NCBI RefSeq assembly: GCF_030848805.1
Contig: NC_092368.1
Coordinates: 1,770,441-1,834,440, forward strand
DNA from: Temnothorax longispinosus
Taxonomy: Eukaryota; Arthropoda; Insecta; Hymenoptera; Formicidae
Reading direction: 5' to 3'
Length of the DNA stretch: 64,000 nucleotides
The position numbers were made by a program, and so were the translations under genes. Below, piece after piece: positions 1-12,086 of this stretch; the stretch's first letter is position 1, and each line of letters opens with the position of its first letter. The notes beneath the pieces were generated by a model that saw only the letters and a list, made by a program, of their open reading frames with translations, was not told the origin of the DNA and did no database searches.

Positions 1-214
1 ACAGCAAGTTTATTTCTTCCTGACTGCCAATGTATTTGGCATGCAAATGCTCCAGTTTGGCCTGCAGTTCGGCGATGCTGTTCTGCAGTATGGCTTCATC
101 GCGCATGTCCGACGGCGTCAGCAGATTCAAGATCGCGCACGGAACCAAGACTAGCAACAGCACGATTAGACATCGCTTTCGCACTGGAGTCAGCGTTGTA
201 AAATGAGGCGTCAT
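1..214 (-). CDS. N-terminal exon of a type II membrane protein, probably a Golgi enzyme (partial)
   Basis: Reading on the minus strand from an ATG at 214-212 gives 71 codons open to the window edge. The protein starts with a short basic cytoplasmic segment (MTPHFTTLTPVRKR), then one hydrophobic stretch of about 18 residues (CLIVLLLVLVPCAILNLL, residues 15-32), then a heptad-like stem (QNSIAELQAKLEHLHAKY, with more beyond). A basic tip, a single anchor and a coiled stem is the usual layout of type II Golgi glycosyltransferases such as MGAT4 or FUT8. The catalytic domain lies outside the window, so the family cannot be named. It is divergent to TSG101, with about 2.1 kb between the two starts. 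The start is the only ATG before the membrane anchor. Confidence 0.6.
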   Translation of the reverse strand, partial: MTPHFTTLTPVRKRCLIVLLLVLVPCAILNLLTPSDMRDEAILQNSIAELQAKLEHLHAKYIGSQEEINLL

Positions 215-2334
215 CTTTCCCTTTTCTACCTCTAGACTCTACATGATTGCATCCATTGGCTTCGGGAAGCCAAAATAAGTATCATCTAGAAGTAACAGTT
301 AAAACGTCAGTTGTCATTTGTTAATAAAAATTCAATGCATGTTTATTTCAAAAATGCAAAAGATTTTTATTATCTCTTGTAGTTATTTTTTTTTATTATT
401 ATCTATATGCAAGGGTTATTACAAGAGTGAAAAAAGTTTTAATACATACATAAGTCAGATACATACTTATGCTACTTCTCCATATAATCGCCACTCCAAC
501 TGAAACACTTGTCAGAATGTGGCACCACGTTATATCCCTTCATAAACTGCTACCTGGTCTTTTCTGTAACAATGTCATAAAGAGCTGATTAATGTGCAAG
601 GTGTTCTCTCCATACACATTAACACATTCTTATTCAGCTCTTCACGACATTGTGATAAAAAAAGGTCAGGCAGCAACTACCTATGAGGAGGGGATACAAT
701 AGCTGATGCCACATTATGATAAATGCCTCAATCAAGATAGCAATTACGTAGAGAAGTAGCATAAGTAAGTACCTCCTAACTTGTGTATTAAAACCTTCTT
801 TACTCATCACTTTGTTTTTCTTTCCCAGTTCATCAGAGGTAAAAAAAATAACCCTCGTATGTGTACACGTGTCAACTTAGTTTTTAGAATCAATTAGTCA
901 ATCAATTGGTCACAAATGTGCTGTTTCAAACGTAATTTTAGCAACTTAACCAGTTAATAAACTAGATGTTTTTCAAAGCCAATTTAAAACGCTGTACGAA
1001 CTGTTCGATAAAGTCGTCGCTCATAATGCAAGTATCAACTTTAACGTACGTAATTGCTGACATTTAGCCTTCCTCGAGGTCGCAGTTGACGAATGTGCGT
1101 CGCGACGACATTGCCTCGTCGTCGTCCGTTGCTGGAATCGCTCGTGATCGTTTTCCTCGTCTCGATCGAGGATCTTAGGAGTACACGTTACGCGATGTAC
1201 GTTACTTCGTTAACACTTCGTTCTCCGGATTCCTCCCTACGGAGAAGAAACGCCCGTCGCGCACCTGTCTCCAACATAACCTCCCCGCTCGGACATTATC
1301 CAATATCCCGTCTCTCGAACCTACCGTATATATAGAGATATACTGGGTGCTTCGAAGTATCAAAGGAACAGTATTGACAAAAGATAAAAGGGGCATTAAT
1401 TCCGATTGAGAGATCGTCCCGGCATTTTTCTTTTTCTTTCGAAGGAAAGCTGGAAAGACTCGAGGATCTGAAATGGGAAGGCAGGAAAATCAAAATGAAT
1501 ATGAAAATTACGTTTAGGAAAGAGAGCGTAAAATCAATTCTGACAGACTATATGTATATCTTAATTGATTGATCTTTAAATTCATTTACGTCATTTATTC
1601 AGAAACGCTCTTGCGCATTTTTCTTTCTTAAGGGAAAGTACCCAAAGCACGATATTTGCGAATTTATTAGATCTTTCTGTTCATCCTAAGACAATGCGTA
1701 TTTCGAAAGCAATAATTCGACGAAAGGCAGAATTAATAACTCGTGTGCAACGTGCAACAGGATGATATATTTTCGGCGGATATTTATACCTCTTTTCTCG
1801 CGAACCGGTCGCCCGCGTGCCACATACGCACAGGGTAAACAAGGCGCAAGCACTGCAGTAGGAAGCGAATCGACCAATCACAATCGAGAACGCTCAAAAA
1901 CGCAGGCCTGCCATCTAAAAACTCTCGGCTGTGATTGGTCGAACGCACGCGACTAGATATTCGTGCATCAGCTTTGCTTTGATTCGAGGAAGGATTGAAG
2001 TTAGATGGCCTTCGTAGAGTTCGTAGTCGATGATCGAACGACGGCGGTGATGCTATTCATGACGGCTCTGATGTTCTGATAGTTCCATCTCCATCACAGA
2101 TGACGTTTCGTGGATGACAGATTAGTGAACTTTTCGCGACTGCCCTTTTGATGATCTCATCGCGCCACAAAAATTCCCTCAAGTCGGTCGATGATAACGC
2201 AAAACTTCATGCGCGCCCGTTGATCATCGCGTACATACCGTCACATTACTGCGTCTGTAAAAATTAATTCTGATTAGGTACGTCTGATAGGGAGATAGCA
2301 GGGGCCCGTCATTATCTCGACTTTGCCACGCTAA
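215..2334. other. Intergenic region between two divergent genes
   Basis: No gene is supported here. It holds a degenerate foldback repeat (463-772), a CpG-richer block around 1080-1330 that is open in several frames on both strands (a base-composition effect), and an inverted pair of CCAAT boxes around 1875-1945 (GACCAATCACA and its partner TGTGATTGGTC). The CCAAT pair sits about 400 bases before the TSG101 start and is a plausible part of its promoter. Confidence 0.5.
463..772. repeat. Degenerate inverted-repeat (MITE-like) element
   Basis: The ends read CTTATGCTACTTCTC (467-481) and GAGAAGTAGCATAAG (about 752-766), exact reverse complements. Inner blocks also pair imperfectly: AAGAGCTGATTAATGTG on one side with CACATTAACACATTCTTATT and AGCTCTT on the other, and ACAATGTCATAA with its counterpart near 645-660. 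There is no coding capacity. It looks like an old non-autonomous foldback element. Confidence 0.6.
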
Positions 2335-4708
2335 ATGGTGAAAATGACACCACTGGATGAGGGGAGGATCAGACAGGGCCTGTCTAAGGTATAGGTCATT
2401 ACTAATTTTATTGTTGTGCTAATGATCTTGTAATAGTCATCAAAATGATCTTTCTTGTAATAAAACAAGGATATTGTTTTTTGTAGTATCAAAGTCCAGA
2501 CATAACAAAGAAGCATGTAATAAGCGTCTTGAATCTGTACAAAGGCTTGGTATATAAAATCGAGCCTTTTGGTAAGTAAAATTACTTACGACAATAACGA
2601 TCTTGAAGATGGTTGAAGGGTACAGGACAAAAACAATAAATGTCCACCTGGAGTAATTTAAAAAAAATTATAAGTTTCAAGATATCAGATATCTTAAAAA
2701 ACTATTGAAAAGGTAAAGCAGTGAATATCCGAATACATAGTATTTACTTTTATGTTGGACTCTGGTTTTTTCCAACAAATATGTGGACCATGTTTTTCCT
2801 CAGCATGGTTATATCTTTTGGCCTTATTTTCCATGAATTGTAACTGTTCTTGATCAAAATAGATAAGCATTATTAAAATTCTTTGAAAATGCCACAAGAT
2901 AACATGATCAGATCAATTTTGACAAAAAGTGGACTTTAATCGTTCTTCCTCTGTACTCTTCAATTGCTTCATGATATCTCAAAGTTTGTTAAACTTATTT
3001 GCTGTTCACCAGTTTTCAATGATGGCTCACGCAAAGAACTACTCAACTTACAAGGAACTATACCAGTCGTCTACAAAGGTAATCTTTTTTTTTTAGAGCA
3101 ATCTGTAGTATAAATGTTAATTGTATGATAAAACTACTAAATATTGTTTCTCACTTGTTGGTTGTTTTATAGGCTCTTGCTACAATATTCCAATCTGCAT
3201 ATGGCTGATGGATACGCATCCCAATAATGCACCTATGTGTTATGTCAAACCGACAGCAGATATGCATATCAAAGTCAGTATGTTTGTCGATCACAATGGT
3301 AAAATCTACTTGCCGTATCTTCATGACTGGGTGCCTGTGAGTAGACTCGCTAATAATCATTAAAGATGTGCCACTCTCCAATATTTATTCCATTTTCCCG
3401 TTTCTTTTGTCTTACAGCACAATTCAGATTTGCTTGCTCTAATTCAAGTTATGATTGTTACCTTTGGGGAACAGCCTCCGGTTTATGCCAAGACAAGATC
3501 AGAAACGCAACAGAGTTCAACGCCATACCCTGTTCAATGTAAGCATATTTATATAGAATAAGAACTTTTTTGAATTTTCTATTGATATCTCTTTAATACT
3601 TGATGAAAATTTGTCACGCAGCATTCATGCCTGTACCTGGTGGCGGAAATGTATCGAGTTCTGGTTTCCCTCCATATCCACCAAATTCTCAATACTCCGG
3701 CGGCAGCAATGTGTATCCACCATATCCGCCTACGGCGTCCGGGGGATTCCCGTATCCAAGCTCTTATGGTTCTTATGCAGGAACCACGCCCAGTTACCCG
3801 GCGCAAGGCTACAGTGGTCCATATCCACCATATCCGCCAGCCACGCAACCGGTACACAATTATTGTCACTTATTTCAATCTAAATGGCATTTATAATTAA
3901 TATTTATATTTTAGAATAATTGATGTCTATAAATATTATTATTAAGCTAATTAATAGTTAAGGATTTATTTGAGGATATGTCAGATTAAATAAGTATTTA
4001 TGATCATTTGCAAGTCGCCGACGGTACAACCAAATTCCGGAGGATCTGGCACGATCACGGAGGAGCACATAAGGGCATCTTTGCTGTCCGCGGTAGAGGA
4101 TAAGCTCCGACGCCGACTTAAGGAACAGTTCTCACAGTTACAGGCTGAGCTCGAGACGCTGCGACGAACGCAGCAAGAGCTAACGAGCGGCTCGTCGCAC
4201 CTAGCGGATCTTTTCGACAAACTCAAGAAAGAGAAACAGGAACTCGAGAAAAACGTGAATATCTTGCAAGATAAAGAGTCAGAGTTGGAAAAAGAAATCG
4301 GCAAACTGTCTGATAATCAGTCGATAGATGTCGACGAAGCTGTTACTACCATAGCGCCGTTATATAAACAGTAAGTGTATAAATGCAAACTTAACTACAA
4401 AATAATTTTATTTAGCACGAAATTGATATTTTTCAGCTACAGCTGAAAAATTATTACGAATTGAAGTTGTAGGAAGAATTGTAATAAATAGGCTTGATGG
4501 TAACGCAACTTGAATTTCCAGGATGCTAAATGCTTTTGCCGAAGAGGCGGCCACGGAGGACGCTATTTACTATCTCGCCGAGGGACTGCGATCCGGCACT
4601 TTAGATCTTGACGCGTTCCTGAAACAAGTTCGACAACTATCGCGCAGACAATTTATGTTGAGAGCGCTAATGCAGAGATGTCGACAGAAAGCCGGTCTGG
4701 CTGGTTAA
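2335..4708 (+). CDS. TSG101: TSG101, ESCRT-I subunit (ubiquitin E2 variant protein)
   Basis: Eight exons: 2335-2388, 2487-2571, 3013-3078, 3173-3336, 3418-3538, 3622-3851, 4015-4370, 4522-4708. Phases close to give 420 residues, near the family size. Order: UEV domain (residues 1 to about 150, with VFNDGSRKELLNLQGTIPV, NIPICIWLMDTHPNNAP and GKIYLPYLHDW), which in the family binds PTAP-type late-domain motifs and ubiquitin; a Pro/Tyr/Gly-rich linker with YPPYPP repeats (exon 6); a charged coiled coil (exon 7); and the C-terminal steadiness box (DAIYYLAEGLRSG, FLKQVRQLSRRQF). The catalytic cysteine of true E2 enzymes is absent, as expected. The protein sorts ubiquitinated cargo at endosomes and acts in cytokinesis. 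The small first exon (MVKMTPLDEGRIRQGLSK) was found by splice phase and fits the family N-terminus; ATG 2344 is a second in-frame choice. Confidence 0.95.
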
Positions 4709-5410
4709 AAAGTATCCTCCGTGCGTTGTTTTGTCCTAAAGCTGCAATATTCCATTTTGTTGTAAAATATCTCATTGTGCTAGGCAGCGAAAATGGAACA
4801 TACATAATTTATATCAGCGTCGAAAAACACAGAAGATTATTTTATCGACAATAAACGCTATCTTCTCCTTACGGTGTAACGAGAGGAAAACTGTGTTTTA
4901 CATGAAAAATGAAAAAAAAACATTTAACAGAATGTATATGTTCAATGCAGATACAGTAATTATAGCACGCGTTCAAATATGAAAATAGATATAATTCTTT
5001 TCACACGGAATTATATATTATCACTATGATATTCGCATGAATAGATTAATCACGCTGTAGTCTGTGTTCACAGAAAACGAGTGCGAACCTTTATTTTCTT
5101 GAGGTGCCACAGAACTCGTGTACCTGTATTACAAACTTCATGCCTTCATTGTGATAAAGATTGAATAAACTTGTGCACAATATAAAATAATATATTCGAA
5201 GTTGTGTTTTAGTTGAATAATGATAAAATGTTACAAAAGTGGAAACCTTTCTAAGCTTACTTAGTTATACAATTATCATCTATATAAGAATAAGTTCAAC
5301 TGGAACAAATTAATATATTTGATACACATTTCATATTATATATAGATATATTTTTTTTAACAATTACAAATATTTTCTCGGTAAAAATTTCAACCCCTTA
5401 TCGACGTGAT
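4709..5410. other. Convergent 3' region of TSG101 and TMEM258
   Basis: The two genes end toward each other. An AATAAA at about 4850 is a plausible TSG101 polyadenylation signal and another lies near 5163. The rest is AT-rich UTR or spacer. I see no other gene or structured element. Confidence 0.6.
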
Positions 5411-5898
5411 CTATACATAAATTCCAACCCAGAGCAGCAGGAAGAGTACTCCGAAGCTAGAGAACAACGCAGCGACCAGAGAAATTAACGCCTCCTTGAA
5501 TATGTCTCGCGTGAATTTAGTGCTGGTAACCTCGTACACGAAGAACCAAGCCGTGAAAAATACTCCAATTCCTAGCAGCACCACAGCCAGCAACGGAAAG
5601 ACAGCTGGGTTCACCGGCGAGACGTATCTCGTCATCGACTCGATTTCCACCTGAAGTAGTTATTTAACGGAATTTAAAAAAAAACAGAAACAAAAGAAAT
5701 GAGATTGGTAGACAAATATTTAATTTATATTTTTCCTAAATTTACATTCTTTCTGTTTCTTTATTTTTTTTCGTATTCGTCTCTTGCGGCGAATACGATT
5801 AAGGTTAGACGCAACTTTAATTAACCTGTACTAATTCTGCGAGAATTAACGAAAGAGTTGTTGATTTTATACATAAAAGGTAACAATTCACTTACCAT
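5411..5898 (-). CDS. TMEM258: TMEM258 (Kuduk), oligosaccharyltransferase small subunit
   Basis: Two coding exons: 5896-5898 (the ATG alone, then GTAAGT) and 5411-5650, giving 80 residues (MVEIESMTRYVSPVNP and onward). The body is almost residue-for-residue the animal TMEM258 family: RYVSPVNPAVFP, then a first membrane helix (LLAVVLLGIGVFFTAWFFVYEV), a loop with TSTKFTRDIFKEALISL, and a second helix ending LLLWVGIYV. The family is a small double-spanning ER protein that is part of the oligosaccharyltransferase complex for N-glycosylation. An intron directly after the start codon is unusual but well supported: donor GTAAGT, acceptor CTTCAG, and no ATG at the head of the second exon, where the reading frame begins with GTG. 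It is convergent with TSG101. Confidence 0.94.
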
Positions 5899-7208
5899 TT
5901 TTTGAGATTGATGCGTTTCCACGTAGCTCGAAGGAAGAAACTCTAGTCAAACGGAGCCGACAGAGCCGATCTCGGACGAGTAGTCGAAATCAAGCATCGG
6001 CTGACATCGTCGTGGCATCAGATGGCATTGGCGACCATCGGTCGATCGGTCAAGCATGGCGTACGTAATTACCGAGGTAGCCAGCGGAGTGAAAATATTG
6101 TTGTCTTCTACCGGCCTAATTTACACCGATCTCTTGATACGCGTATCAAATAGTATATTTGAATTGATCAGCTAATAATCAGACTTATTTACTAGTTATT
6201 TACTATTTAATACGCGTATCAAGTGATTGGTGTAAACTAAGCCACCGTTACATCATCTCGCACCAATCGTATTCGATCGCATTTCCGTTGAGCTGAACTT
6301 CTTGTGTATGTACATATGTACGCGGTTAATTTTTTCCCTTTTTCTCTACAACGTGAAAAAAAGGGGAAAATAAACCGTGCAAAAGTTCAGCTAAAAAAAT
6401 ATATATTTTGTCTAAATTTTTCTGAAAAACGTTTTTCGTATAAAAGAATCTGAAAAATTCTGAGCATTCTGAGAAAATCTGAAAATTTTTATAAAAATTC
6501 TGATTAATAATAAAATATAAAAAATTCTGATATATATTTTTCCACCAGGGTTCATGCACATATTTATTTGTTAAAACTCGTTTATTTCATGCGACAAAAA
6601 TAGACTTTCATGTATTTAACAAAAAAAATGTAGTACAAATGTATGATATATCGTATATGTATAATGTATATTGTATATGTATAATACATCTATGAAGAAC
6701 TTGTTATATGCTCAAAAAATTTAGCTTCAGTTATTAAATCGGTAAATTAATTTGTAAATATTATTGTAAAAAAAGATCAAGTTCAATTGTGAGATAAGAA
6801 TGAAAAGAAATAGATATTATAAGAAAAAACAATTTCTTCTTATATCTTATATTTACAATAAGTTCACAGATCTATTACAAATTGTACTTATTACTTATCA
6901 CAAAATAAACTTCGCTTTTATATCGTCGACATAAGTAAACAAAAAAACAAAAAAAATATCACAATCAAATTTTTACTTATAAAAAATACTGTAAGGAAAA
7001 GCAATTATTGCTCCTTGATATATTTACAACGAGCTTTTAGATATAAAACAAATAACATTGTACTTACATCACAAAATAAACTTAGCTTTGGTACTGTTCA
7101 CATAAGTAAAAATATACGATATCGCAATCAAAAAATTGTTCACATAAAAACTAAAGTCACAAAATAAAAAAAGATAATTAAATGCAAATTTTTGACTTAT
7201 TCATTATA
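5899..7208. other. Intergenic region holding one MITE and AT-rich spacer
   Basis: It contains the probable TMEM258 5' UTR and promoter (5899 to about 6060), an inverted-repeat element at 6113-6243, a low-complexity stretch of degenerate AAAATTCTG repeats (about 6420-6550), and a weak tandem duplication (about 6830-6990 against 7000-7150, sharing CACAAAATAAACTT followed by GCTTT) that may be spindle-E 3' UTR. The minus-strand open frame at 6326-6559 is made of the low-complexity repeats and is not taken as a gene. Confidence 0.5.
6113..6243. mobile_element. Palindromic MITE, family A copy 1
   Basis: The 131-base element starts GGCCTAATTTACACCGATC and ends GATTGGTGTAAACTAAGCC. Inner arms match over CTTGATACGCGTAT and ATACGCGTATCAAG, followed by the AAATAGTA/TACTATTT pairing. 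It has no coding capacity. A second copy with the same ends lies at 55876-56010 inside an intron of adipose. Confidence 0.85.
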
Positions 7209-10200
7209 TTATAGCCTGAGTGTTTCCATAAGTTTATGCAGATTCTCTCCAAATTCAGCAGTCGTATCTATCATTCGTTGTTTCGCTGTATGTTGTTCCG
7301 AGCACAAATGTGCACGAAGATTGATGATACCATTTACCTCCGTTAGACACAGTTTGCAGTAAACAGGTGCAATGGTCGCCTCACGCGGGTCTCTGCGCGC
7401 AGAGAATATAAAATATTAATATCATATTTATATCAATATAAAGAACAATATTTTGTTTATATATTTGGAATGATTCGAATTCAATGGAATATATTAAAAT
7501 TGATTATTAAACGTTTTGAAGTTTGTGCGAAAGAATTTTTGAATGCATTGTTAGTAACGAGACATTATATTTGATTCTAAGGCTGCATTCCGATATTCAC
7601 TGCAAGTACTGAAAATCTATAGTTTACGTTACGTACACTATAGATTTTCAGTACTGGCAGTGAATATCGGAACAGCCTAAAGTGTTTTCTAATAAGTACA
7701 TAACATAAGGAAAACGTTTTATTTTTAAAAATATGATTTTATAATTTTGCTAATTTGCTAGATGATTAAAGTAAAGACGTAATAATGTACTTACTGATGA
7801 GCTAAAGCCTCTAATTCCAACAAATGCTTGATTATTTCTTCGAGTCTATCGTTCTTCTCATTCAATTCCAACGCTTTGTGTAAACCGTATACGTTACTTT
7901 TCCTCGACGTTTCCCGAGCAGGCACGAGAAATAGAGTCTCGTCGTATCGGTTCCACTTGTTAAAATTACTGACTGGAACTGGTTCTATCTTCTTACGAGT
8001 CTTGTATATCACATCTTTGAACGCATTTTTAATTTGATTCTGACAATTTATAGTCATATCATGATGAGCCTCGTCGTCTACAATTTCAGATCTATTATTG
8101 AAGTGCATCGCAACATTCATCCAATGGCGAAGCTTGTTAATCTGCCAACAAAAGGTTTACAATTCATGTATATTGCAAACAAAAGAAAATTCCAAATTGA
8201 ATATATCTGAGTGTATCATAAATGTAAAAATTTTGAATATTAGACGTACCATTCGCAAATCGTTCATCGTGATCTCGACGTCAAATATAATTTCCAGATC
8301 GTGGTCCGGAAACAAGCTCTGTTCCGTAATGCGATTGTATCCCAATCCACACAGAGCGCCTGTGTAATAAGTGCCCATCGGACTACGTCGCAGTTCCATG
8401 TACGGTGTAAAAATTAAAGTGACGAGCGACGCGAGACCAGGCGTAGTGGGCAAGAGGGTTGTGTTTCGTAGAATCAGGTGCGACATGTTCTTGGAGTCTC
8501 GTGAGATATTTTGCGCCACCAGGAAAAGTCCTTTCGGACTATCCGGGCAGGTGTCGAGTAGAACGGAGTTTACCGATGTGGATTCCAGAGATATCACTTT
8601 TGCCATTCCTTTTGTCACCATATGGGTCAGGCGAACTTCTACCGGCGAGAAGGGACCTTGCAATTTTACCTTAGATCGATATTCGGAATCTTCCGGTAAA
8701 TCTGGATATGGCTTTTTGTCGTACATGTATCGTCTGCACGGCGGTTCCTCCGGATTGGAAGGTTGAGACAGAAATGTTCCGTATTCCTTCGTGAGCCCAA
8801 GTTCCTCGGCTCGGTGACGAGCATCCGTCTCGCTTAATAACTTTACTTCGATCTGGTTCCGACAATGCCTCATCTTGACACAATCTCGAACGAAAGTGTA
8901 ATCGTCCGGTGCGCGATTCTTCGGCTCATGTTCGATATAAACGCGGTTCGACCCGTCAAAGGACACAGTTATGTTCTCCTGATTTTTGAGCCCCATATGC
9001 TGTCCAAAGATCTCCTGAAATCTCTTAGAGTACAGTGATCCGGGGTGTTTCAACGGCCAGCCGTGTAAGACAACCGTATTCGTCGGATCGCGGTAACCCA
9101 ATGTCCTCTCTATATCCCGCTTGCGATCATTTATGTTATGTGGGAATTTGATAAAATAATTAGGATAAAATGCACCGGCGATTATAAATTTAAGTACAAA
9201 AGTACGATCGATACAGAGGCTCTCCCAAGTATTTTTCTCGGAACCCATCGTTTCTGTTATGCCGAAATTGCGCAGCTTTTGTGTTATTTCGTATATAAAG
9301 GCGTCGATCTCGCGTAGCGATCTCACGCGAAGGCTCTTCCGTCGCGCCCATTCTCTTTCCTCGTTAGGACTGTTTATACGGCGACTTGCCTTATCGTTTC
9401 GCCACACTTTAAAGGCGTTCAAGTATGCTATGCTATCGCTTTCGGAATTAGCGGCCCAATGCAGTTTCTCGTGATAGGTCGACTCCAATTCGAAAAATCC
9501 GATATTGAACATATCCTTAACAGCCATGCTAGCCGCGAGAATAATCGTGTCTGACAGAACACCGAAAAGATGGCCCAGGACAATCAACTTCGTCACGCGT
9601 ACGTCTAACGGGAGACTGGCCATTACACGACCCAAGGGCGTCAAGTCCCCATCAAATTCTTGCGTGCCCTTATTAAGTAATGCGCCAACTTCCTTCAATA
9701 GTAATATAGTCTCCTGTATATTGCTGAGATTAGGTGGATCCAGAGAAAGAGCAAGGAGAGCTTTCGGCTCGCCCATTTCCAGCACTTTCGTCTTAAGAAT
9801 TACATTTGCGAGCGGAGCCCTGAGCATCTCCGGAAGAGATTCTTCCTGTAGGACATTCTGCAATTTTCAAGATAATGTGATTTACAGGTTCTGCGAAAGA
9901 TCAAGGTCAATTGATTTCGGTGTAAAATCTATATTCACCTCGTAAAATGCTCTTGGCACCATTCTGTATACCCTACCATCCATCACGCGGCCTGTACGAC
10001 CGGCACGTTGTTGACAATTTGATTTGCTTGCCCAACAAAGTTGCAAGCATTGATAATTAGTTCCAGGCTCAGTGACAAGAAGTTTTGTCAAGCAAAAATC
10101 AATCACTAAAAAAAAAGTGAGAATTATATACCTGTAGGTAGTTCAATCAATTCATAGATATAATTAGTCCGACGAACAAATATTATTCAGTCTCAATTGA

Positions 10201-12086
10201 CCTGTCCAACATACCGTATTTAACATTGGGCACAGTAATGCTGCTTTCAGCGATGTTCGTCGATAGTATGATACGTCGGAAATTTTTGGGTGGCTTCTTA
10301 AATATATTTTCCTGCTCTTCGGTCGAGATTAACGAATGTAAAATAATTATATCCCAATTTGCATCTTCGTGTTTTGATGACAGAAATGCAGTACGTAACT
10401 CTTCAATTTCGCCAAATCCCGGTAAAAACACTAGCACAGTGGCCCTTTCGTATTCATCACTATCATTCTTTTTGTCAATACTATCGAAAACACGTATAAT
10501 ACGTGCGGCAAACTCCGCCATCCCAGTCGTGAATTTTGGTTCCTCGTCTACTTCAGGGATCTGTTGGAAAACACAATATATTTTCCATGATTGCTTCTCT
10601 ATTAATCGCAGAAATGGAAAAAGAAAGAAAAAGAAATTATTTATTATCCATATTCTTATTGCGTGTTATGTAGAAGACATTTTTGATCCATTTTTAAAAT
10701 ATTAGTAAAAATTTATTTTTACGTTGATGTGTTAACGTTTGGAAATGTTTGCAATGACAACCTCTAACTTAAGAATAAAGAATCCTGTTGACATCTGTTC
10801 TACCAACACTAGAAAATTTGCTAATTTTCTTTTTCCTCCATCTCTGAAGCAGATAACGATCGTATCTGGTTTTTAGAAACGATCTCTCTTCAATCGTGTT
10901 TTAGTCGTGTAAAAAAAATGTATACTCACGTTACCCAAATTCTCCATCTCGTCTATGTAATATATAGAAATATCGTAAGGGCTGCCCTTGGGTATATCGA
11001 TGATCGGCGCGGATGCAAGTCGATTTCCTACAGGCGTTGAGAAATACGCAGAAAATTTGTCCACGTCGATTGTCGCGGACATCAGTATAACTTTGACCGA
11101 CGTAGAATTTGTACGTAATAACTTTCTCACTACGAGCAAAAGGAAATCCATGTCTTCGTCGCGTTCGTGCACCTCGTCCAATATGACATGAGTGTAGTCC
11201 ATCATGTGCTTCTTATTCGCGAGCCTGTTTAAGAGCACGCCAGTCGTGCAATACGTTATGCGAGTGTCGCGGCTTACATTCTTGATCAAGCCCATTTCAT
11301 ATCCCACAAGTGTACCAACGGGCCATTCTCTTTCCGCGCTGACTCGTTTCGCGATGCTCAGAGCAGCAATGCGTCTCGGCTGCGTTACTGCAAGATACAA
11401 ACATTCTTGTATCACATCACATAAAATGCCGATAAAATTAAAGTAATATTTTGCTGGATGCTTCGGAGAATACACTCTAAATCCGATGAGATACCTATGA
11501 TGTTACAGTGTTGCTTCTTTTCAAACTCAGCGTCAAGAATAAGTTGTGGCACTTGTGTTGTTTTCCCACAGCCTGTAGAACCGCGAATGATAACAACAGA
11601 ATTGCTGGCGATCATGGATACAACCTTGTGTCTCACAGAGAGAATAGGTAAATTAGTGTTGGGCCGATAGGCAAAGTTGTACGATCGATAAAGCTGAACA
11701 GTATTTTGCTTGAGAATTGCTGTGTCTCCAGACACCTCCGAAACATTGTCCATATGATCATTATTTTTAAGAAGCATACTACTTTTCAACTGCAAGGAAC
11801 GGCAAAAAAGATATAAATAAGACAAACAAAATACAGACTGCAATATCATATCACATATCTTAATGCTAATCACCTTAATGTATTCTTCCTCATCTTTTTG
11901 TACATATTCCTTTACGTAGTTCGTTTCTGATTCCCTGGTTTTTTTGTCAGCATGAGGACCTAGTTCTTCATCAAACATAAATCTGTTTTTTTTCACCTTC
12001 CGAATAGTAGGAGCTGGCATATCTATGCTGAAGGACTCAGGTGATTTGTACATGTTCAGAATACGGTTCACCAAACTGTCATCCAT
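7209..12086 (-). CDS. spn-E: Spindle-E (TDRD9-type) piRNA-pathway DExH-box RNA helicase
   Basis: Eight exons on the minus strand: 12086-11874, 11789-11495, 11387-10930, 10560-10215, 10105-9939, 9857-8250, 8141-7795, 7392-7209. Phases close to 1205 residues. Visible helicase motifs: Walker A GSTGCGKT (about 141-148), TQPRRIAA, DEVH (about 240-243), SAT (about 272-274), STNIAES and QRAGRTGR (about 470-477), followed by the winged-helix/HA2 region. The conserved post-Tudor block starts at LQGPFSPVEV (about 893). The last exon has a C2H2-like finger (YCKLC, then HLCSEQH). The family acts in germline nuage in piRNA amplification and transposon silencing. No Tudor core (YRA, DYGN) is visible where one is expected, and the protein is about 230 residues shorter than my recollection of fly spindle-E. 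The first-exon donor (GTGATT) is weak. It is divergent to the PPP6R3-type gene, whose start lies about 2 kb away. Confidence 0.92.
7578..7680. mobile_element. Near-perfect hairpin MITE, family B, in the last spindle-E intron
   Basis: About 103 bases. The left arm begins GGCTGCATTCCGATATTCAC and continues with AGTACTGAAAATCTATAG; the right arm mirrors it (CTATAGATTTTCAGTACT, then GTGAATATCGGAACAGCC). Only a few mismatches separate the arms and the loop is a handful of bases. A solo end of the same family (GCATTCCGATATTCACTGCC) is at 24212-24231. Confidence 0.85.

Noticed and set aside
1093..1956. Short Arg-rich frames on both strands
   Set aside because: Base-composition effect in the upstream region; no conserved motif.
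6326..6559. 77-codon minus-strand frame rich in Phe, Asn and Lys
   Set aside because: Made of degenerate AAAATTCTG repeats; no start context or similarity.
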